Shown: positions 1-9,399, counted from the first letter of the stretch. The stretch is DNA of 64,000 nucleotides from JAFGRU01 sp963665915 (GCA_963665915.2 CAXXSG010000004.1:1-64000), one strand, 5' to 3'. Translations and numbers: made by a program. Notes: generated by a model from the sequence alone, not told the origin.

Positions 1-765
1 CACTCAGAGCCCCGAACTCCTCGAGGCTCAGGGTTTCTCCCCGCCTTTTGGGGTCAATTCAGCAGCGGTGATTTTTTCCGCCAGGAAATCCGGCAGAAAG
101 CCGGAACCTTTCAGGGAGTTAAGAAGGGTTTTACGTCTCTGGGCAAAGGCCCCTTTGACCACCCGGAAAAAGAGTTTTTCATCAGCAACGGCAATGCGTG
201 GATAGGAGAGTGGGGTCAGGCAGAGGACCATGGAAAAAACCTTGGGGACGGGGAAGAAAGAGCTGGGCGAAACCGTCATGACCGGAAAAACATCGAAATA
301 CTGACGGCAGAAAACGGAGGGAATGCCGTAGTCCCTGGTCCCAGGAAGAGCGCAGAGACGAGCACCGAATTCCTCTGGAACATAAGGACAAGGCGCTGAA
401 AAAGGTTCCTGTGCTCAAGAATTTAAAAAAAGTGGGCTTGAAATATTATAAGGAAGGTTGGCAACCAGCTTCCAGGGGGGGTGGCCGAGTAATGCCTGCC
501 AATCCATTTTCAGGACATCCCCCTCATGGATCATGAGACGATCTTCCCGGCGCTTCTTCAACTCTTCAACCAGGCCCCGATCAATCTCGACAACATGAAG
601 TTCACGGACACAGATCCACAAGCCGCCAGGTTAAGTCTCCAAGACCGGGGCCGATCTCAAGAACCCGGTCTTCAGGGTCAGTTCGGCAGCGGTAAGGATT
701 TTGCCCGCGACATTGGGGTCGCGTAAAAAGTTCTGGCTGAAACGTCTTTTGGGGGGGAGCGTCAT
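1..765 (-). pseudogene. rsmA: 16S rRNA dimethyladenosine transferase (KsgA/RsmA), multiply frameshifted, 3' end off window
   Basis: Read across frames, this is the SAM-dependent enzyme that dimethylates two adenosines near the 3' end of 16S rRNA. The start at 765 gives a typical N-terminus (PPKRRFSQNFLRDPNVAGKI). The SAM-binding motif (VLEIGPGLGDLT), the acidic motif VVEIDRG, the catalytic motif NLPYNIS (about 440-460) and the C-terminal run PSSFFPVPKVFS are all present but lie in different frames. I count about six one-base lesions, near 675, 613, 428, 416, 373 and 36. Most are single missing bases and some are next to homopolymers. The last codons run off the left edge. Either the gene is dead or this stretch is poorly sequenced; residue conservation between lesions looks fresh, so decay would be recent. 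Identity is confident, status is not. Confidence 0.8.
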
Positions 766-775
766 TAAAGTATTA

Positions 776-934
776 CCTGGCTCCGTGGGTTAGGGGCTGG
801 GAAGAGTGTCAGTGCTTTGCCTAAATAAATATTTCAAAAATCTGAGCACACCCATAGGTTCGCCGGTAATTTTTGTAATATTTAGGCAGGGCAATGACTT
901 GCGCTATTGCAAGGTCATAACTCACGGATTCAGG
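776..934 (-). repeat. MITE-like dispersed repeat, copy 1 of 2
   Basis: A roughly 160-bp element whose ends are near-perfect inverted repeats (outer end read as CCTGAATCCGTGAGTTA, other end as CCTGGCTCCGTGGGTTA). A second inner inverted pair (TGCCTAAATA / TATTTATTTAGGC) lets the whole unit fold into a long imperfect hairpin. A second copy in the opposite orientation lies at 20688-20848 and aligns over the full length with scattered substitutions. It has no transposase gene. Here it supplies the last codons and stop of the DUF2062 gene. Confidence 0.8.
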
Positions 935-1434
935 TATTATTTCGGATTGTCTTCCGTTTTTGCGGTGCGCCCTTGGCCAGCGGGGGATACGACAGGTTTT
1001 GGCGATCGGCACCATTTTCAGGGTAAAGAAATAGGCGAAAACACCTCCAACAATACCAAACACAAGCCCCCCCAACCACAGCGGAAACATCACCTCCCAG
1101 CCCAGCGTCAGCATTTCATTGAGAGTTAAATGCGTCGGCAGGCTGATGCGGTCCCAACCCAGCAGATAACGGCAAAACTCGTATTCAGCCAGATAAATAA
1201 AGGGTGCTGTCAGGGGATTCGAAATCCAGACACCGAGGACTGCGGCAATTTTGTTCTTTTTGAAAAGAGCTGCAATCAGCACGGCAAGAAGCATCTGAAA
1301 CCCGAGGGTTGGGGTCATGCCGAGGAAAATCCCAGCGCCATACCTTCGGCTATGTCTTCGGCTTCACCTCGGATCCGGACAAAGCGGATATAAAAAAGCT
1401 TGATCTGTCTGACCAGGAACCAATCTCGCCACAT
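821..1434 (-). CDS. DUF2062 family membrane protein, one frameshift
   Basis: A small inner-membrane protein of the DUF2062 family (function unknown; often near cell-envelope or LPS genes). The N-terminal arm (starting MWRDWFLVRQIKLFYIRFVR at 1434) is followed by the family signature ALGxFLGMTPTLGFQMLLA and several hydrophobic segments. One base is missing near 1323 within the GGGATTTT context, so the frame breaks between ALG and FLGMTP; repairing it joins the two halves perfectly. The last roughly 37 residues are read from the inserted repeat (776-934) and are therefore not part of the ancestral protein. The family is confident; whether the gene works is not. Confidence 0.6.
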
Positions 1435-1458
1435 ACTTCAATCAGCTCGCCACCAACA

Positions 1459-2481
1459 CTACCCCGTGGCAAATGTTACCGCATCAAGCATCCAATGAGC
1501 CGATGCATTGAGGTTCAGGGGAGCGTTGCATCCTTTTTCCAAGTAATAATTGCCAGCCACGGCCAACATGGCGGCATTGTCACTGCACAATCCTGGGGAT
1601 GGAAAATATACCTCAAAATCCTGGTTCCGGGCAAGAAGATTAAAACGGTTTCGAAGCCCTTTATTGCAAGCCACTCCTCCGGCGACTACAACCTGGTTCA
1701 GTCCCGTCTCCTCCAGAGCCCGGAGAGTTTTTCGGGTCAGCACGTCAATGACCGCTTCCTGAAATCCGGCCGCGATATGACACCTCTCGTCATCACTTAA
1801 AATTCCCGGAGCGTGGCGCACATGATTCCAGACGGCTGTTTTCAGACCACTGAAACTGAAATCGAGGTTAGCTTTCTGCAATAGAGCCCTTGGAAATTTC
1901 CATTTGGCGGGATCTCCATGAGTCGCGAGGCGGTCAATTTCGGCGCCTCCGGGGTACCCTAAGCCAAGAAGCTTTCCGACCTTGTCATAAGCTTCCCCCG
2001 CGGCATCATCCAGGGTCCGGCCCAGGGTCCGGTAGCATCCGAAACCGTCCACACGGTAAAGATGGGTGTGAGCGCCGGATATGGCCAGAGCCAGAAAAGG
2101 GAAAGCAATATTCCGTTCAAGTTTGATGGCCAGGATATGCCCTTCCATGTGATGCAATCCGACCCAGGGAATATTCAAGGCAAAGGCCATCGCTTTGGCC
2201 GTGGAAAGTCCGACCAGGAGGGCACCTATCAACCCCGGCCCACGGGTGACACACAGCCCCTCGATATCCTGAAGAGGCAGCCCGGCCTGAACGAGAGACT
2301 CATCGATGACGATGTCGATATTCTCCAGATGCTTTCGTGAAGCCAACTCCGGAACCACGCCTCCAAAACGGGCATGAACATCAATCTGGGATGAGACCAC
2401 ATTAGAGAGAAGCTCCCGGCCGTCTTTGACAACGGCGGCGGAGGTTTCATCACAAGAGGTTTCTATAGCAAGAACAAGCAT
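1459..2481 (-). CDS. tsaD: tRNA N6-adenosine threonylcarbamoyltransferase TsaD
   Basis: Transfers the threonylcarbamoyl group from TsaC-made threonylcarbamoyl-AMP to A37 of ANN-decoding tRNAs, acting with TsaB and TsaE in the cytoplasm. The 340-aa product has the usual length and ASKHA fold. It opens with MLVLAIETSCDETSAAVV, carries the metal-binding histidines in HHMEGH (residues 110-115), and ends with the nucleotide-binding VVAGGVACNKGLR and CSDNAAMLA segments. It runs codirectionally with the genes around it but is separated from the PhoH gene by a 111-bp repeat. It is intact, which contrasts with the broken rsmA just downstream. Confidence 0.97.
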   Translation of the reverse strand: MLVLAIETSCDETSAAVVKDGRELLSNVVSSQIDVHARFGGVVPELASRKHLENIDIVIDESLVQAGLPLQDIEGLCVTRGPGLIGALLVGLSTAKAMAFALNIPWVGLHHMEGHILAIKLERNIAFPFLALAISGAHTHLYRVDGFGCYRTLGRTLDDAAGEAYDKVGKLLGLGYPGGAEIDRLATHGDPAKWKFPRALLQKANLDFSFSGLKTAVWNHVRHAPGILSDDERCHIAAGFQEAVIDVLTRKTLRALEETGLNQVVVAGGVACNKGLRNRFNLLARNQDFEVYFPSPGLCSDNAAMLAVAGNYYLEKGCNAPLNLNASAHWMLDAVTFATG

Positions 2482-2514
2482 TGCTTAATTTATCACCTGT
2501 TTCCATCCATCGGG

Positions 2515-2625
2515 CCAGGAGTCAGTCGGACTTGGGGAATCGTAGTGAGAAAATGGGAAACCGAGGACAAATTTCCGATTTGTTGATTTCGCAATAGATT
2601 CATTCCTAAGTCCGACAGACTCCTA
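2515..2625 (+). repeat. Inverted-terminus repeat family 2, short copy
   Basis: A 111-bp unit bounded by inverted ends (GGAGTCAGTCGGACTTGGGG at the left, CCTAAGTCCGACAGACTCC at the right). It aligns with the longer copy at 9431-9597 in opposite orientation: both ends match and this copy lacks an internal stretch of roughly 53 bases. The right end contains the stop codon of the PhoH gene, so the element abuts or replaces that gene's original 3' end. A 25-base fragment with the same terminus lies near 32637. Confidence 0.75.
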
Positions 2626-3939
2626 AAGCAAATTGGCGGCAAGTTCAGCCAATGGTGAACGTTCCCCTTTGAAGAGCGTGACATGGCCGTAAATTTCCTG
2701 CCCGCGAAACCTGGATACCACATAATTGAGACCATTGCTTGAAGAATCGACATAGGGGTTGTCGATCTGGTAAGGATCCCCGGTCAGAACAATCTTGGTC
2801 CCCTCTCCTGCCCTGGTGGTAATGGTCTTGATTTCATGCGGAGTGAGATTCTGCGCCTCATCGACGATCAGAAACTGTTTCGGGATGGAGCGCCCGCGGA
2901 TATAGGTCAAGGCCTCGATCTGCAGGATTCCCATCTCCACAAGTTCTTTGTAGCCACGCTTCCTTTTTCCCTGATGCTCAACGGTGTCGAGAAGAAGATC
3001 GACATTGTCAAAAATAGGCTGCATCCAAGGTCCCAGCTTCTCTTCAATATCCCCAGGGAGAAAGCCGAGGTCCTTGCCGAGAGGGTAAACCGGGCGGGAG
3101 ACCAGCAGGCGACTGTAGTTCTCTTCATCCGCCACTTTGAGAAGACCGGCGGCAATGGCCAGCAGAGTCTTTCCGGTTCCCGCCTTGCCCATCAAAGTCA
3201 CAAGTTGGATGCTGTCGTCGAGGAGCAGATCAAGGGCAAAACGCTGTTCGCGGTTGCGCGGCTGTATTCCCCATATCCCCTCCTTGGGGATGGTTGCAAG
3301 GGGGAGGAGCTGGTTCCTGTTGGCGTGAAAACGGGACAGCGCCGTATGACTTGGGTTCGAATTATCTACCAGAGTCAGACACTGATTTGGCACCAATTCC
3401 TGCTCATTTTCCAGCAACCCCTGCCCGAAGAAGCGGTCCACATCGCTACGTTCGAGCAGCAACTCTTCCGCACCGGTATAGAGGTCATCAATAGACACCT
3501 TGTCTGATTCATAATCTTCGGCCCTGAGTCCCAGGGCATCTGCCTTGATCCGCAGGTTGGTGTCCTTGGTAACAAAAATCACAGGCTGTTTGGCAAGAGA
3601 CCCGTTTTTCATGGCAACCGCCAGAATCCGGTTGTCTCCCCTCTCGCTTCTCAATTCCGGAGGGAGCTTTTGCATGGCTTCCTCGGTACATATTTCGACT
3701 TTCAGAATTCCGCCGTTTTCCAGAGGGACCCCCTCCATCAAAGGCTTCTGCTGCCGCAGTTTATCGAGGATTCTAGAAATATGGCGGGCGTTGCGGCCGG
3801 TTTCGCTTAAATCTTTTTTAAAACCGTCGATTTCTTCGATCACCGTAATGGGAATAATCACATCATTGTCTTCAAATTTAAAAATACACTGAGGATCATG
3901 AAGCAGTACATTGGTATCCAGAACATATGTTTTTTTCAT
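2623..3939 (-). CDS. PIN-domain / PhoH-like ATPase (YlaK-type)
   Basis: A two-domain protein of the PhoH2 (YlaK) type, proposed to be an RNA helicase/ribonuclease. The N-terminal PIN nuclease domain starts KKTYVLDTNVLLHDP and keeps the acidic residues (D7 region, EEIDGFKKD, DTNLRIKAD). The C-terminal PhoH P-loop domain has Walker A GKAGTGKT (about residues 251-258) and Walker B-like FLIVDEAQNLTPHE. I chose the ATG at 3939 because AGGG lies 5-8 bases upstream; an in-frame ATG at 3984 would add 15 residues of no family similarity. The stop codon falls inside the adjacent repeat. Substrate is unknown. Confidence 0.9.
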   Translation of the reverse strand: MKKTYVLDTNVLLHDPQCIFKFEDNDVIIPITVIEEIDGFKKDLSETGRNARHISRILDKLRQQKPLMEGVPLENGGILKVEICTEEAMQKLPPELRSERGDNRILAVAMKNGSLAKQPVIFVTKDTNLRIKADALGLRAEDYESDKVSIDDLYTGAEELLLERSDVDRFFGQGLLENEQELVPNQCLTLVDNSNPSHTALSRFHANRNQLLPLATIPKEGIWGIQPRNREQRFALDLLLDDSIQLVTLMGKAGTGKTLLAIAAGLLKVADEENYSRLLVSRPVYPLGKDLGFLPGDIEEKLGPWMQPIFDNVDLLLDTVEHQGKRKRGYKELVEMGILQIEALTYIRGRSIPKQFLIVDEAQNLTPHEIKTITTRAGEGTKIVLTGDPYQIDNPYVDSSSNGLNYVVSRFRGQEIYGHVTLFKGERSPLAELAANLL

Positions 3940-4073
3940 GACATCCCTACTTTCTTCCAGGGTAAATACAATCAGTCCCTGCAATGGTTCTCTTTTTTCA
4001 GGGGCATACCAAAGATCTTTGTTTGAACTTTTATTATAAAATAGTTACCGGAGAATTAGGAAGCACCGAACAA

Positions 4074-4104
4074 TAAAAAAGACGAACCTCTGTTCGCCTT
4101 TTTT
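4074..4104 (-). terminator. Rho-independent terminator after metK
   Basis: Reading the minus strand, GGCGAAC and GTTCGTC form a GC-rich stem with a three-base loop, followed by a run of T. It sits about 20 bases after the metK stop codon and separates metK from the PhoH gene. Confidence 0.8.
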
Positions 4105-4125
4105 GTAAATCCGATAACGGAAAAA

Positions 4126-5295
4126 TCAGAGTCCGGCCCGATCACGCAAGGATTCCGCACGGTCGGTCTTTTCCCAGGTAAAGTCAGGAAGTTCACGGCC
4201 GAAATGCCCGTACGCAGCAGTTTTCCGATATATCGGGCGAAGCAAATCAAGGGTCTTTATGATCTCGGCAGGGCGCATATCAAATTCCTCATGAATCAAT
4301 TCGGCAATCCTGTCCGGAGAAATTTTGCTGGTCCCATAGGTCTGTACCATGACTGAAACCGGCTGTGCCACACCGATAGCGTAAGCGATCTGAAGTTCAC
4401 ATTTATCAGCCAGGCCGGCAGCTACGACATTTTTGGCCATATAACGCGCCATATAGGAAGCACTGCGATCGACTTTGGAAGGGTCTTTTCCTGAAAAAGC
4501 ACCGCCTCCGTGTGAGCCCAGTCCACCATAGGTGTCGACAATAATCTTGCGCCCGGTGAGCCCACAATCACCCATGGGGCCGCCAATAACGAAACGACCC
4601 GTAGGGTTGATGTAAAACCGGGTTTTTTTATCAATCAGTTCAACCGGAATTATTTTTTTAACAACTTCCTCGACAATCGACTCTCGCAAAGTTTCATAAG
4701 TGACGTCCGGCTCATGCTGGGAAGAGATAACCACGGTATCCACGTGAACCGGTTTGTCCTCTTGGTATTGCACGGAAACCTGAGACTTGCCATCCGGACG
4801 CAGAAAACCGAGAGTTCCATCCTTACGCACATCGGCCAGCCTTTTTGTCAGCCGGTGAGCAAACATAATCGGCATCGGCATCAACTCCGGCGTCTCCCGG
4901 CAGGCATAACCGAACATAATCCCCTGGTCGCCGGCCCCCTGTTCTTTATATAACCCTTCCCCGGCCGTAACACCTTGGGCAATGTCCGGAGACTGGCGAT
5001 CAAGGGAGGTCATTACAGCACAAGTGTCGCAGTCAAAACCTACGGAACAGTCCGTATAACCTATTTCCCGAATGGTAGTGCGGGCAACCTCGGGAAGTTC
5101 AACATAAGCATGTGTGGTAATCTCCCCGGCAAGAAAAACCATGCCCGTTGTAACCAGGGTCTCACAAGCCACTCTGGAAGACGGGTCCTGTTTCAGAATT
5201 TCATCTAGAACGGCATCGGAAATCTGGTCGGCAATTTTGTCGGGATGGCCTTCACTCACGGATTCGGAACTAAAAATAAAATCGCTCATTCCCAT
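4126..5295 (-). CDS. metK: S-adenosylmethionine synthetase
   Basis: Makes SAM from methionine and ATP. The 389-aa protein shows the family signatures in order: SESVSEGHPDKIADQISD near the N-terminus, the ATP-binding GAGDQGIMFGYA around residue 115-126, and GGGAFSGKDPSKVDRSA around 255-271. The length matches the bacterial family. The ATG at 5295 follows GGGAG at about 11 bases; an internal ATG at 5289 is also possible. No SAM riboswitch could be recognised in the 125 bases between this gene and ptsI. It has its own terminator, so it is probably a single-gene unit or the end of the PTS transcript. Confidence 0.97.
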   Translation of the reverse strand: MGMSDFIFSSESVSEGHPDKIADQISDAVLDEILKQDPSSRVACETLVTTGMVFLAGEITTHAYVELPEVARTTIREIGYTDCSVGFDCDTCAVMTSLDRQSPDIAQGVTAGEGLYKEQGAGDQGIMFGYACRETPELMPMPIMFAHRLTKRLADVRKDGTLGFLRPDGKSQVSVQYQEDKPVHVDTVVISSQHEPDVTYETLRESIVEEVVKKIIPVELIDKKTRFYINPTGRFVIGGPMGDCGLTGRKIIVDTYGGLGSHGGGAFSGKDPSKVDRSASYMARYMAKNVVAAGLADKCELQIAYAIGVAQPVSVMVQTYGTSKISPDRIAELIHEEFDMRPAEIIKTLDLLRPIYRKTAAYGHFGRELPDFTWEKTDRAESLRDRAGL

Positions 5296-5420
5296 TGTTT
5301 TAAATTCTCCCGGAATTCAGATAAAAAAAATTTATGAACTATCCGTCACTCTTATGACAGCAACCCGTCCATATGATATCAAAGTTTTATTTAAGCTCGC
5401 CAGTTCTATTCCTTAAATAC

Positions 5421-7199
5421 TCAAAGATTCAAAAGACCCGGAAACCGCCTCTTGACCTCTTTTTTCAGATAGGCATTGGTCTCCTCAGCCGTCGAAAACG
5501 TCATAAGGGTCTCCACCAGCATTTCCGCTTCATCCCGCCGAACTTGGCGCAAGGTACTTTTAACAACGGGGATAAACAGGGAATTCATTGAAAGTTCAAC
5601 AAATCCCATGCCAAGAAGAATCAAGGCATACAGGGGGTCAGGGGCCATCTCTCCACAGACGCACGCCCTGATCCCGGCCTTCTTCGCTGCAGTGGAAATC
5701 ATCTGGAGAAAACGTAAAACCGAGGGATGAAGAGGCTCATAGAGATAAGCCACGTTTTTATTGCTTCGATCCACGGCCAAACAATACTGGATGAGATCAT
5801 TGGTCCCGATGGCAAAAAAATCGACCTCACGGGCGAGAATATCGGCAATCATGGCGGCTGCAGGGGTTTCAACCATAATCCCGACCGGGAGTCCCGAATC
5901 AAAGGGAATATTTTCCGCCCGTAATTCAGCCTTGACTTCTTCCAGGCAGGCCTTACAGGCCCGAACTTCCGACAGGCTCGAGATCATGGGGAACATGACC
6001 TCTACCCGCCCAACCTGAGAGGCGCGCAAAATGGCCCGCAACTGAGTCTTGAAAAACCCCTTTTCCTTCAGGGAAAAACGTACGGCCCGCAGCCCCATGG
6101 CCGGATTGGCTTCCTCGTGCGGGCTTATCTCGGGAACAATTTTTTCCCCACCGACATCCAGCGTGCGAATCGTGACCGGATGAGGAGCCATCTTTTGAAC
6201 CACTTCCCCAAAGGCATCCGCCTGTTCGTCCTCCGAAGGAATATCCCGCCGATTCAAAAAAAGAATCTCGCTCCGGTAGAGGCCTACACCTTCGGCGCCA
6301 AGACTCAGAGCATGAATGGCTTCTTCCGGAAATTCAAGATTGCAGCGCAAGGTCACACGCTCTCCATCCAGAGTTTCAGTCGGCAGTCCGGTTAATTCAA
6401 GTAATTTATTTTCGGCATATTCAATTACCTGCTTCTTTTCCAGATATTCCTTGAACACTTTGTCGGAGGGATTGACAACCACCACGCCATTCGTTCCATC
6501 CACGACTACGGGAACAGCATTCGGCATAAGCGACGTGAAATTCTCGAGACAAAAGACGGCCGGGATCCCTAAAGAGCGGGCGAGAATCGCAGTATGAGAA
6601 GAGCGGGCGCCAAGATCCGTCACCAGCCCGACGACTTTTTTACGATCAATCTGCATGGCATCCGCAGGTGAAAGTTCATGAGCGCCGAGAACGGTTTTAT
6701 TTTCAATTTCACTGACGGAAGGTAAGATTTCACCCCTTAAATTCCGCAAAAGACGATCGCCAACCGAGTCAAGGTCGGTTTTTCGATCACGCAGATATTC
6801 GTCTTCAATACTGTCAAAAACAGCCTGGAATTTCTCCAGCGTCTGTTTGACCGCCCCCTCCGCATTGACAAGATCGTTGCGGATCAGGGAAAGGGCGTCC
6901 CCAACAAACATCTGGTCCTGAAGAATCAACAAGTGAGCATCGATGATAAAAAGGTGCTCATGCATCTTTTTATCGATAATCTTATTCTTGGCGTCCTGCA
7001 ACTGGGCTTTTGAACGCCCAATAGCATCATGGAAAAGCTGAATTTCCCTGTCCACCTCATGGGTCAGGATATGGCGGACCACTCCCGGCTTACGGGCACG
7101 GCTCAACAGGAAAAGTTCACCAATAGCAATCCCAGGCGACACCCCCAAACCTGAGAAAACCGTATCCTGTTCAACTTCAGTCTTCACCGAAACCATCAT
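5421..7199 (-). CDS. ptsI: Phosphoenolpyruvate-protein phosphotransferase (PTS Enzyme I)
   Basis: Takes phosphate from phosphoenolpyruvate and passes it to HPr, the first step of the PTS relay in the cytoplasm. The 592-aa protein has the HPr-binding N-domain, the swivelling phosphohistidine domain with the active histidine H202 in GARSSHTAILARSLGIPA, and the C-terminal PEP-binding barrel (EVMFPMISS, GTNDLIQY, and the proton-donor cysteine in ACVCGEMA). The start overlaps the end of ptsH by 23 bases, pointing to translational coupling. It is the last gene of the EIIA-EIIB-EIIC-EIID-HPr-EI operon. Confidence 0.96.
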   Translation of the reverse strand: MMVSVKTEVEQDTVFSGLGVSPGIAIGELFLLSRARKPGVVRHILTHEVDREIQLFHDAIGRSKAQLQDAKNKIIDKKMHEHLFIIDAHLLILQDQMFVGDALSLIRNDLVNAEGAVKQTLEKFQAVFDSIEDEYLRDRKTDLDSVGDRLLRNLRGEILPSVSEIENKTVLGAHELSPADAMQIDRKKVVGLVTDLGARSSHTAILARSLGIPAVFCLENFTSLMPNAVPVVVDGTNGVVVVNPSDKVFKEYLEKKQVIEYAENKLLELTGLPTETLDGERVTLRCNLEFPEEAIHALSLGAEGVGLYRSEILFLNRRDIPSEDEQADAFGEVVQKMAPHPVTIRTLDVGGEKIVPEISPHEEANPAMGLRAVRFSLKEKGFFKTQLRAILRASQVGRVEVMFPMISSLSEVRACKACLEEVKAELRAENIPFDSGLPVGIMVETPAAAMIADILAREVDFFAIGTNDLIQYCLAVDRSNKNVAYLYEPLHPSVLRFLQMISTAAKKAGIRACVCGEMAPDPLYALILLGMGFVELSMNSLFIPVVKSTLRQVRRDEAEMLVETLMTFSTAEETNAYLKKEVKRRFPGLLNL

Positions 7200-7443
7200 T
7201 AATCAACTCTTTCAAAGCGGAAAAAGCTTCTTTTTCATCTTCACCACAGATTTGTACAGAGATAGTTGAGCCCTTGGGAGCGGCCAGCATCAGGATCCCC
7301 ATGATGCTTTTTCCATCAACCTCAGTACCATTTTTCTCAATAAGCACATCAGAATCAAACCGGCTGGCTTCTTTTACCATTAAAGCCGCTGCACGCGCGT
7401 GCAGTCCAAGCCGGTTTTTTAAAACAAAATTTTCCTTTTCCAT
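7177..7443 (-). CDS. ptsH: Phosphocarrier protein HPr
   Basis: The small phosphocarrier between Enzyme I and EIIA. Of its 88 residues, the active-site His16 lies in NRLGLHARAA and the regulatory serine lies in GKSIMGILMLAA (Ser47). That serine is the site phosphorylated by HPr kinase where the kinase exists. It sits four bases after the EIID gene and overlaps ptsI. The serine is kept although the usual hprK slot upstream (between ptsN and rapZ) is empty in this window. Confidence 0.96.
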   Translation of the reverse strand: MEKENFVLKNRLGLHARAAALMVKEASRFDSDVLIEKNGTEVDGKSIMGILMLAAPKGSTISVQICGEDEKEAFSALKELINDGFGED

Positions 7444-7447
7444 TTTT

Positions 7448-8206
7448 CTAAATCCAAACCCAAAATAGAGACAGCAGATAGATCAGACCTGCAGAAAAAA
7501 GAACGCAGGTCAGTGATGAAAAACCTTTTTTGAAAAACCAGGCACTGACACCCAGAAGCGGGATAAAGAAAAGACCCAGGCCAGCGTGGATATTTTCCGT
7601 TTCTACAAAATGAAAGACTAGATAAGCGCTTAAGCTTCCCAGGAGAATGACCGTAACCTCTTTTAAGCGTATGGCCAGATCCGGAAGCTGATATCTTTCA
7701 ATAATCTCGATCATTTCGAGACCTTGCCGGTAACCCTGCCAGAGCCACCCCAAGCGACAGCCAAGATGCGGAAGATTAAAAAGAAGCAGAAAAACAACGG
7801 GAGCCCAGATGGAACCTTTTACAGCCAAAAATAGAGAAATGACAGCCGCCAGGGGTTTCAGTCCCCCCCAGAAAAAGGAATCTCCCATGGCGGCATATGG
7901 GTACATGGTCATCGCCTTTAAATCATGAGAGCCGACTCCACTCTCTTCTCCTGCTCCGCTTTCAAGAGCCAGGCACATACCAATGATGGGGCTGGCCATG
8001 TAAGGATGAGTATTGAATTTTTCCAGATAGCGGGCGCAGGCTCTTTGTAAATCGTCTCCCTGATAAAAAAACCGCAGGCCTGGAAGTGCCACAAACAAAA
8101 AACCGAGGCTCTGAAGATTTTGAAAACTCCAGCTGGTCTGAAGCAGAAAAGACCTCAAAAGGGTCTTAAACAATATTTTATTGGGCAAAACGATCGCTTC
8201 GGACAT
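7448..8206 (-). CDS. PTS mannose/fructose/sorbose-type EIID membrane subunit
   Basis: The EIID component of a mannose-family permease, which with EIIC forms the membrane channel. The N-terminus (MSEAIVLPNKILFKTLLRSF) and the following WSFQNLQSLGFLF and AALGDSFFWGG-like segment (YAAMGDSFFWGGLKPLAA) are typical of EIID. Three to four hydrophobic segments follow at the C-terminus. I chose the ATG at 8206, directly after the EIIC stop; a GTG at 8221 would overlap EIIC by 13 bases and add five residues. At about 252 residues it is slightly short for the family. The sugar is unknown. Confidence 0.88.
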   Translation of the reverse strand: MSEAIVLPNKILFKTLLRSFLLQTSWSFQNLQSLGFLFVALPGLRFFYQGDDLQRACARYLEKFNTHPYMASPIIGMCLALESGAGEESGVGSHDLKAMTMYPYAAMGDSFFWGGLKPLAAVISLFLAVKGSIWAPVVFLLLFNLPHLGCRLGWLWQGYRQGLEMIEIIERYQLPDLAIRLKEVTVILLGSLSAYLVFHFVETENIHAGLGLFFIPLLGVSAWFFKKGFSSLTCVLFSAGLIYLLSLFWVWI

Positions 8207-8208
8207 TT

Positions 8209-8907
8209 TCAAATAAACCACAGCAACATAAGGGTTGAAACAAATGAAGCCAGATAAAGAGTCAGGGAACGACGAATCTTCATATTGGCCAATATGGCAG
8301 CCGCTCCAATCAATGGAAAAAGAATTCGCAATAACTCCGAAACGGGATCAAGGGATTTACCCACTCCGAAAACAGAAAAAAATAGAAAAAGAAGAGCCGC
8401 GCCACTTAAAGCGATCACCAGGAAGGAGGCCCATGAAGCCAAACCAAAAGAAAGCAGCCCTTTCAGGTGGCATCTGCCGATAAAATTGACATTCCCTTTA
8501 GCAATCGCCGCTTGCGCATCTGCAGAAAGCCGACTGTTATAGTTCCGCGCCCAGCCGTCGAAAACCTGGCCGATTTTCCCAAGGGGACAACAGAAAAAGA
8601 CAGACAGAACGATTAGAGACAGCAAACTGCCTTCAACATGAGATTCTCCCATTCCCGCCAGAAATGTGGCAGCAATGGCAACTTGAGTATCGTCCGGGGG
8701 AATGGCGGCTCCGACTGGCAGACAACAGAGCCACAGCAGCTCAACCAGCAACCCGACTTCAAGACCAACCAGAGGAACGCCGAGAGCCCACCCAGTGATA
8801 GGAGCGGCGACAATTGGCCTGCAAATCATAAACTGTAGCGCCGCAGTCCGATCCAGGCCTGCAATAATAGAAATGATCGAAGTGGTGAAAATTTCCGAAA
8901 ATATCAT
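8209..8907 (-). CDS. PTS mannose/fructose/sorbose-type EIIC membrane subunit
   Basis: The EIIC permease component. The 232-aa product is strongly hydrophobic with about six membrane segments. It carries the family-type run GLDRTAALQFMICRPIVAAP near the N-terminus and GAAIPPDDTQVAIAATFLAG after the second segment. It lies three bases from the EIIB gene and directly upstream of EIID. In Geobacter-type genomes these systems are often reduced and thought to act in regulation rather than bulk sugar uptake (family knowledge, not shown here). Confidence 0.88.
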   Translation of the reverse strand: MIFSEIFTTSIISIIAGLDRTAALQFMICRPIVAAPITGWALGVPLVGLEVGLLVELLWLCCLPVGAAIPPDDTQVAIAATFLAGMGESHVEGSLLSLIVLSVFFCCPLGKIGQVFDGWARNYNSRLSADAQAAIAKGNVNFIGRCHLKGLLSFGLASWASFLVIALSGAALLFLFFSVFGVGKSLDPVSELLRILFPLIGAAAILANMKIRRSLTLYLASFVSTLMLLWFI

Positions 8908-8910
8908 TAT

Positions 8911-9399
8911 TTATTTAACCCGGCTGTTGACTAACTTATCCCAACTTTCCGCCCGGTCGCTGGGAACACATTGAATTGAAACCTTCACACCCGATTTTTC
9001 CAGTGAGGACAGATTATCGATATCGTCCTGATGGAGAAATACCGAACAGGTTATTTCTGCACCGCCCGGATTCCCGTGAAGATTCCCCAGGTTAATATCG
9101 GAAAAGCCAACTCCGGACTGAAAAGCTGTGAGAGCATCCTTTGAGCTGTTGAAAAGCAAAAGAACACGCATTTTTTTTACTTCACTGTCAGATAAAAGCT
9201 GTTTAAGATCACCAATTTTTCCGAAAAGAACCTCAATATTTTTTGAAACGGAAGCACGAATAAGTTTACGATGCAATGCATTCCCGGCAACAAGGTCGTT
9301 TCCGACCAGGATACAGTTCACATTCAGGGACGGGACCCAGGTTTCCAATATCTGCCCATGAATCAGGCGATCATCAATGCGTGTCAGAACAATGCCCAT
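8911..9399 (-). CDS. PTS mannose/fructose/sorbose-type EIIB subunit
   Basis: Cytoplasmic EIIB, which accepts phosphate from EIIA on a histidine and passes it to the sugar. The ATG at 9399 gives the canonical start MGIVLTRIDDRLIHGQILETW, with the phosphorylated histidine in DDRLIHGQ (residue 14). The open frame continues upstream to 9513, but those 38 codons read the inserted repeat and have no EIIB similarity. The product is about 162 residues, the normal size. It is separated from the EIIA gene by the 167-bp repeat. Confidence 0.92.
   Translation of the reverse strand: MGIVLTRIDDRLIHGQILETWVPSLNVNCILVGNDLVAGNALHRKLIRASVSKNIEVLFGKIGDLKQLLSDSEVKKMRVLLLFNSSKDALTAFQSGVGFSDINLGNLHGNPGGAEITCSVFLHQDDIDNLSSLEKSGVKVSIQCVPSDRAESWDKLVNSRVK

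Noticed and set aside
5296..5420. SAM riboswitch ahead of metK
   Set aside because: Too short and lacks the conserved core of known SAM classes.
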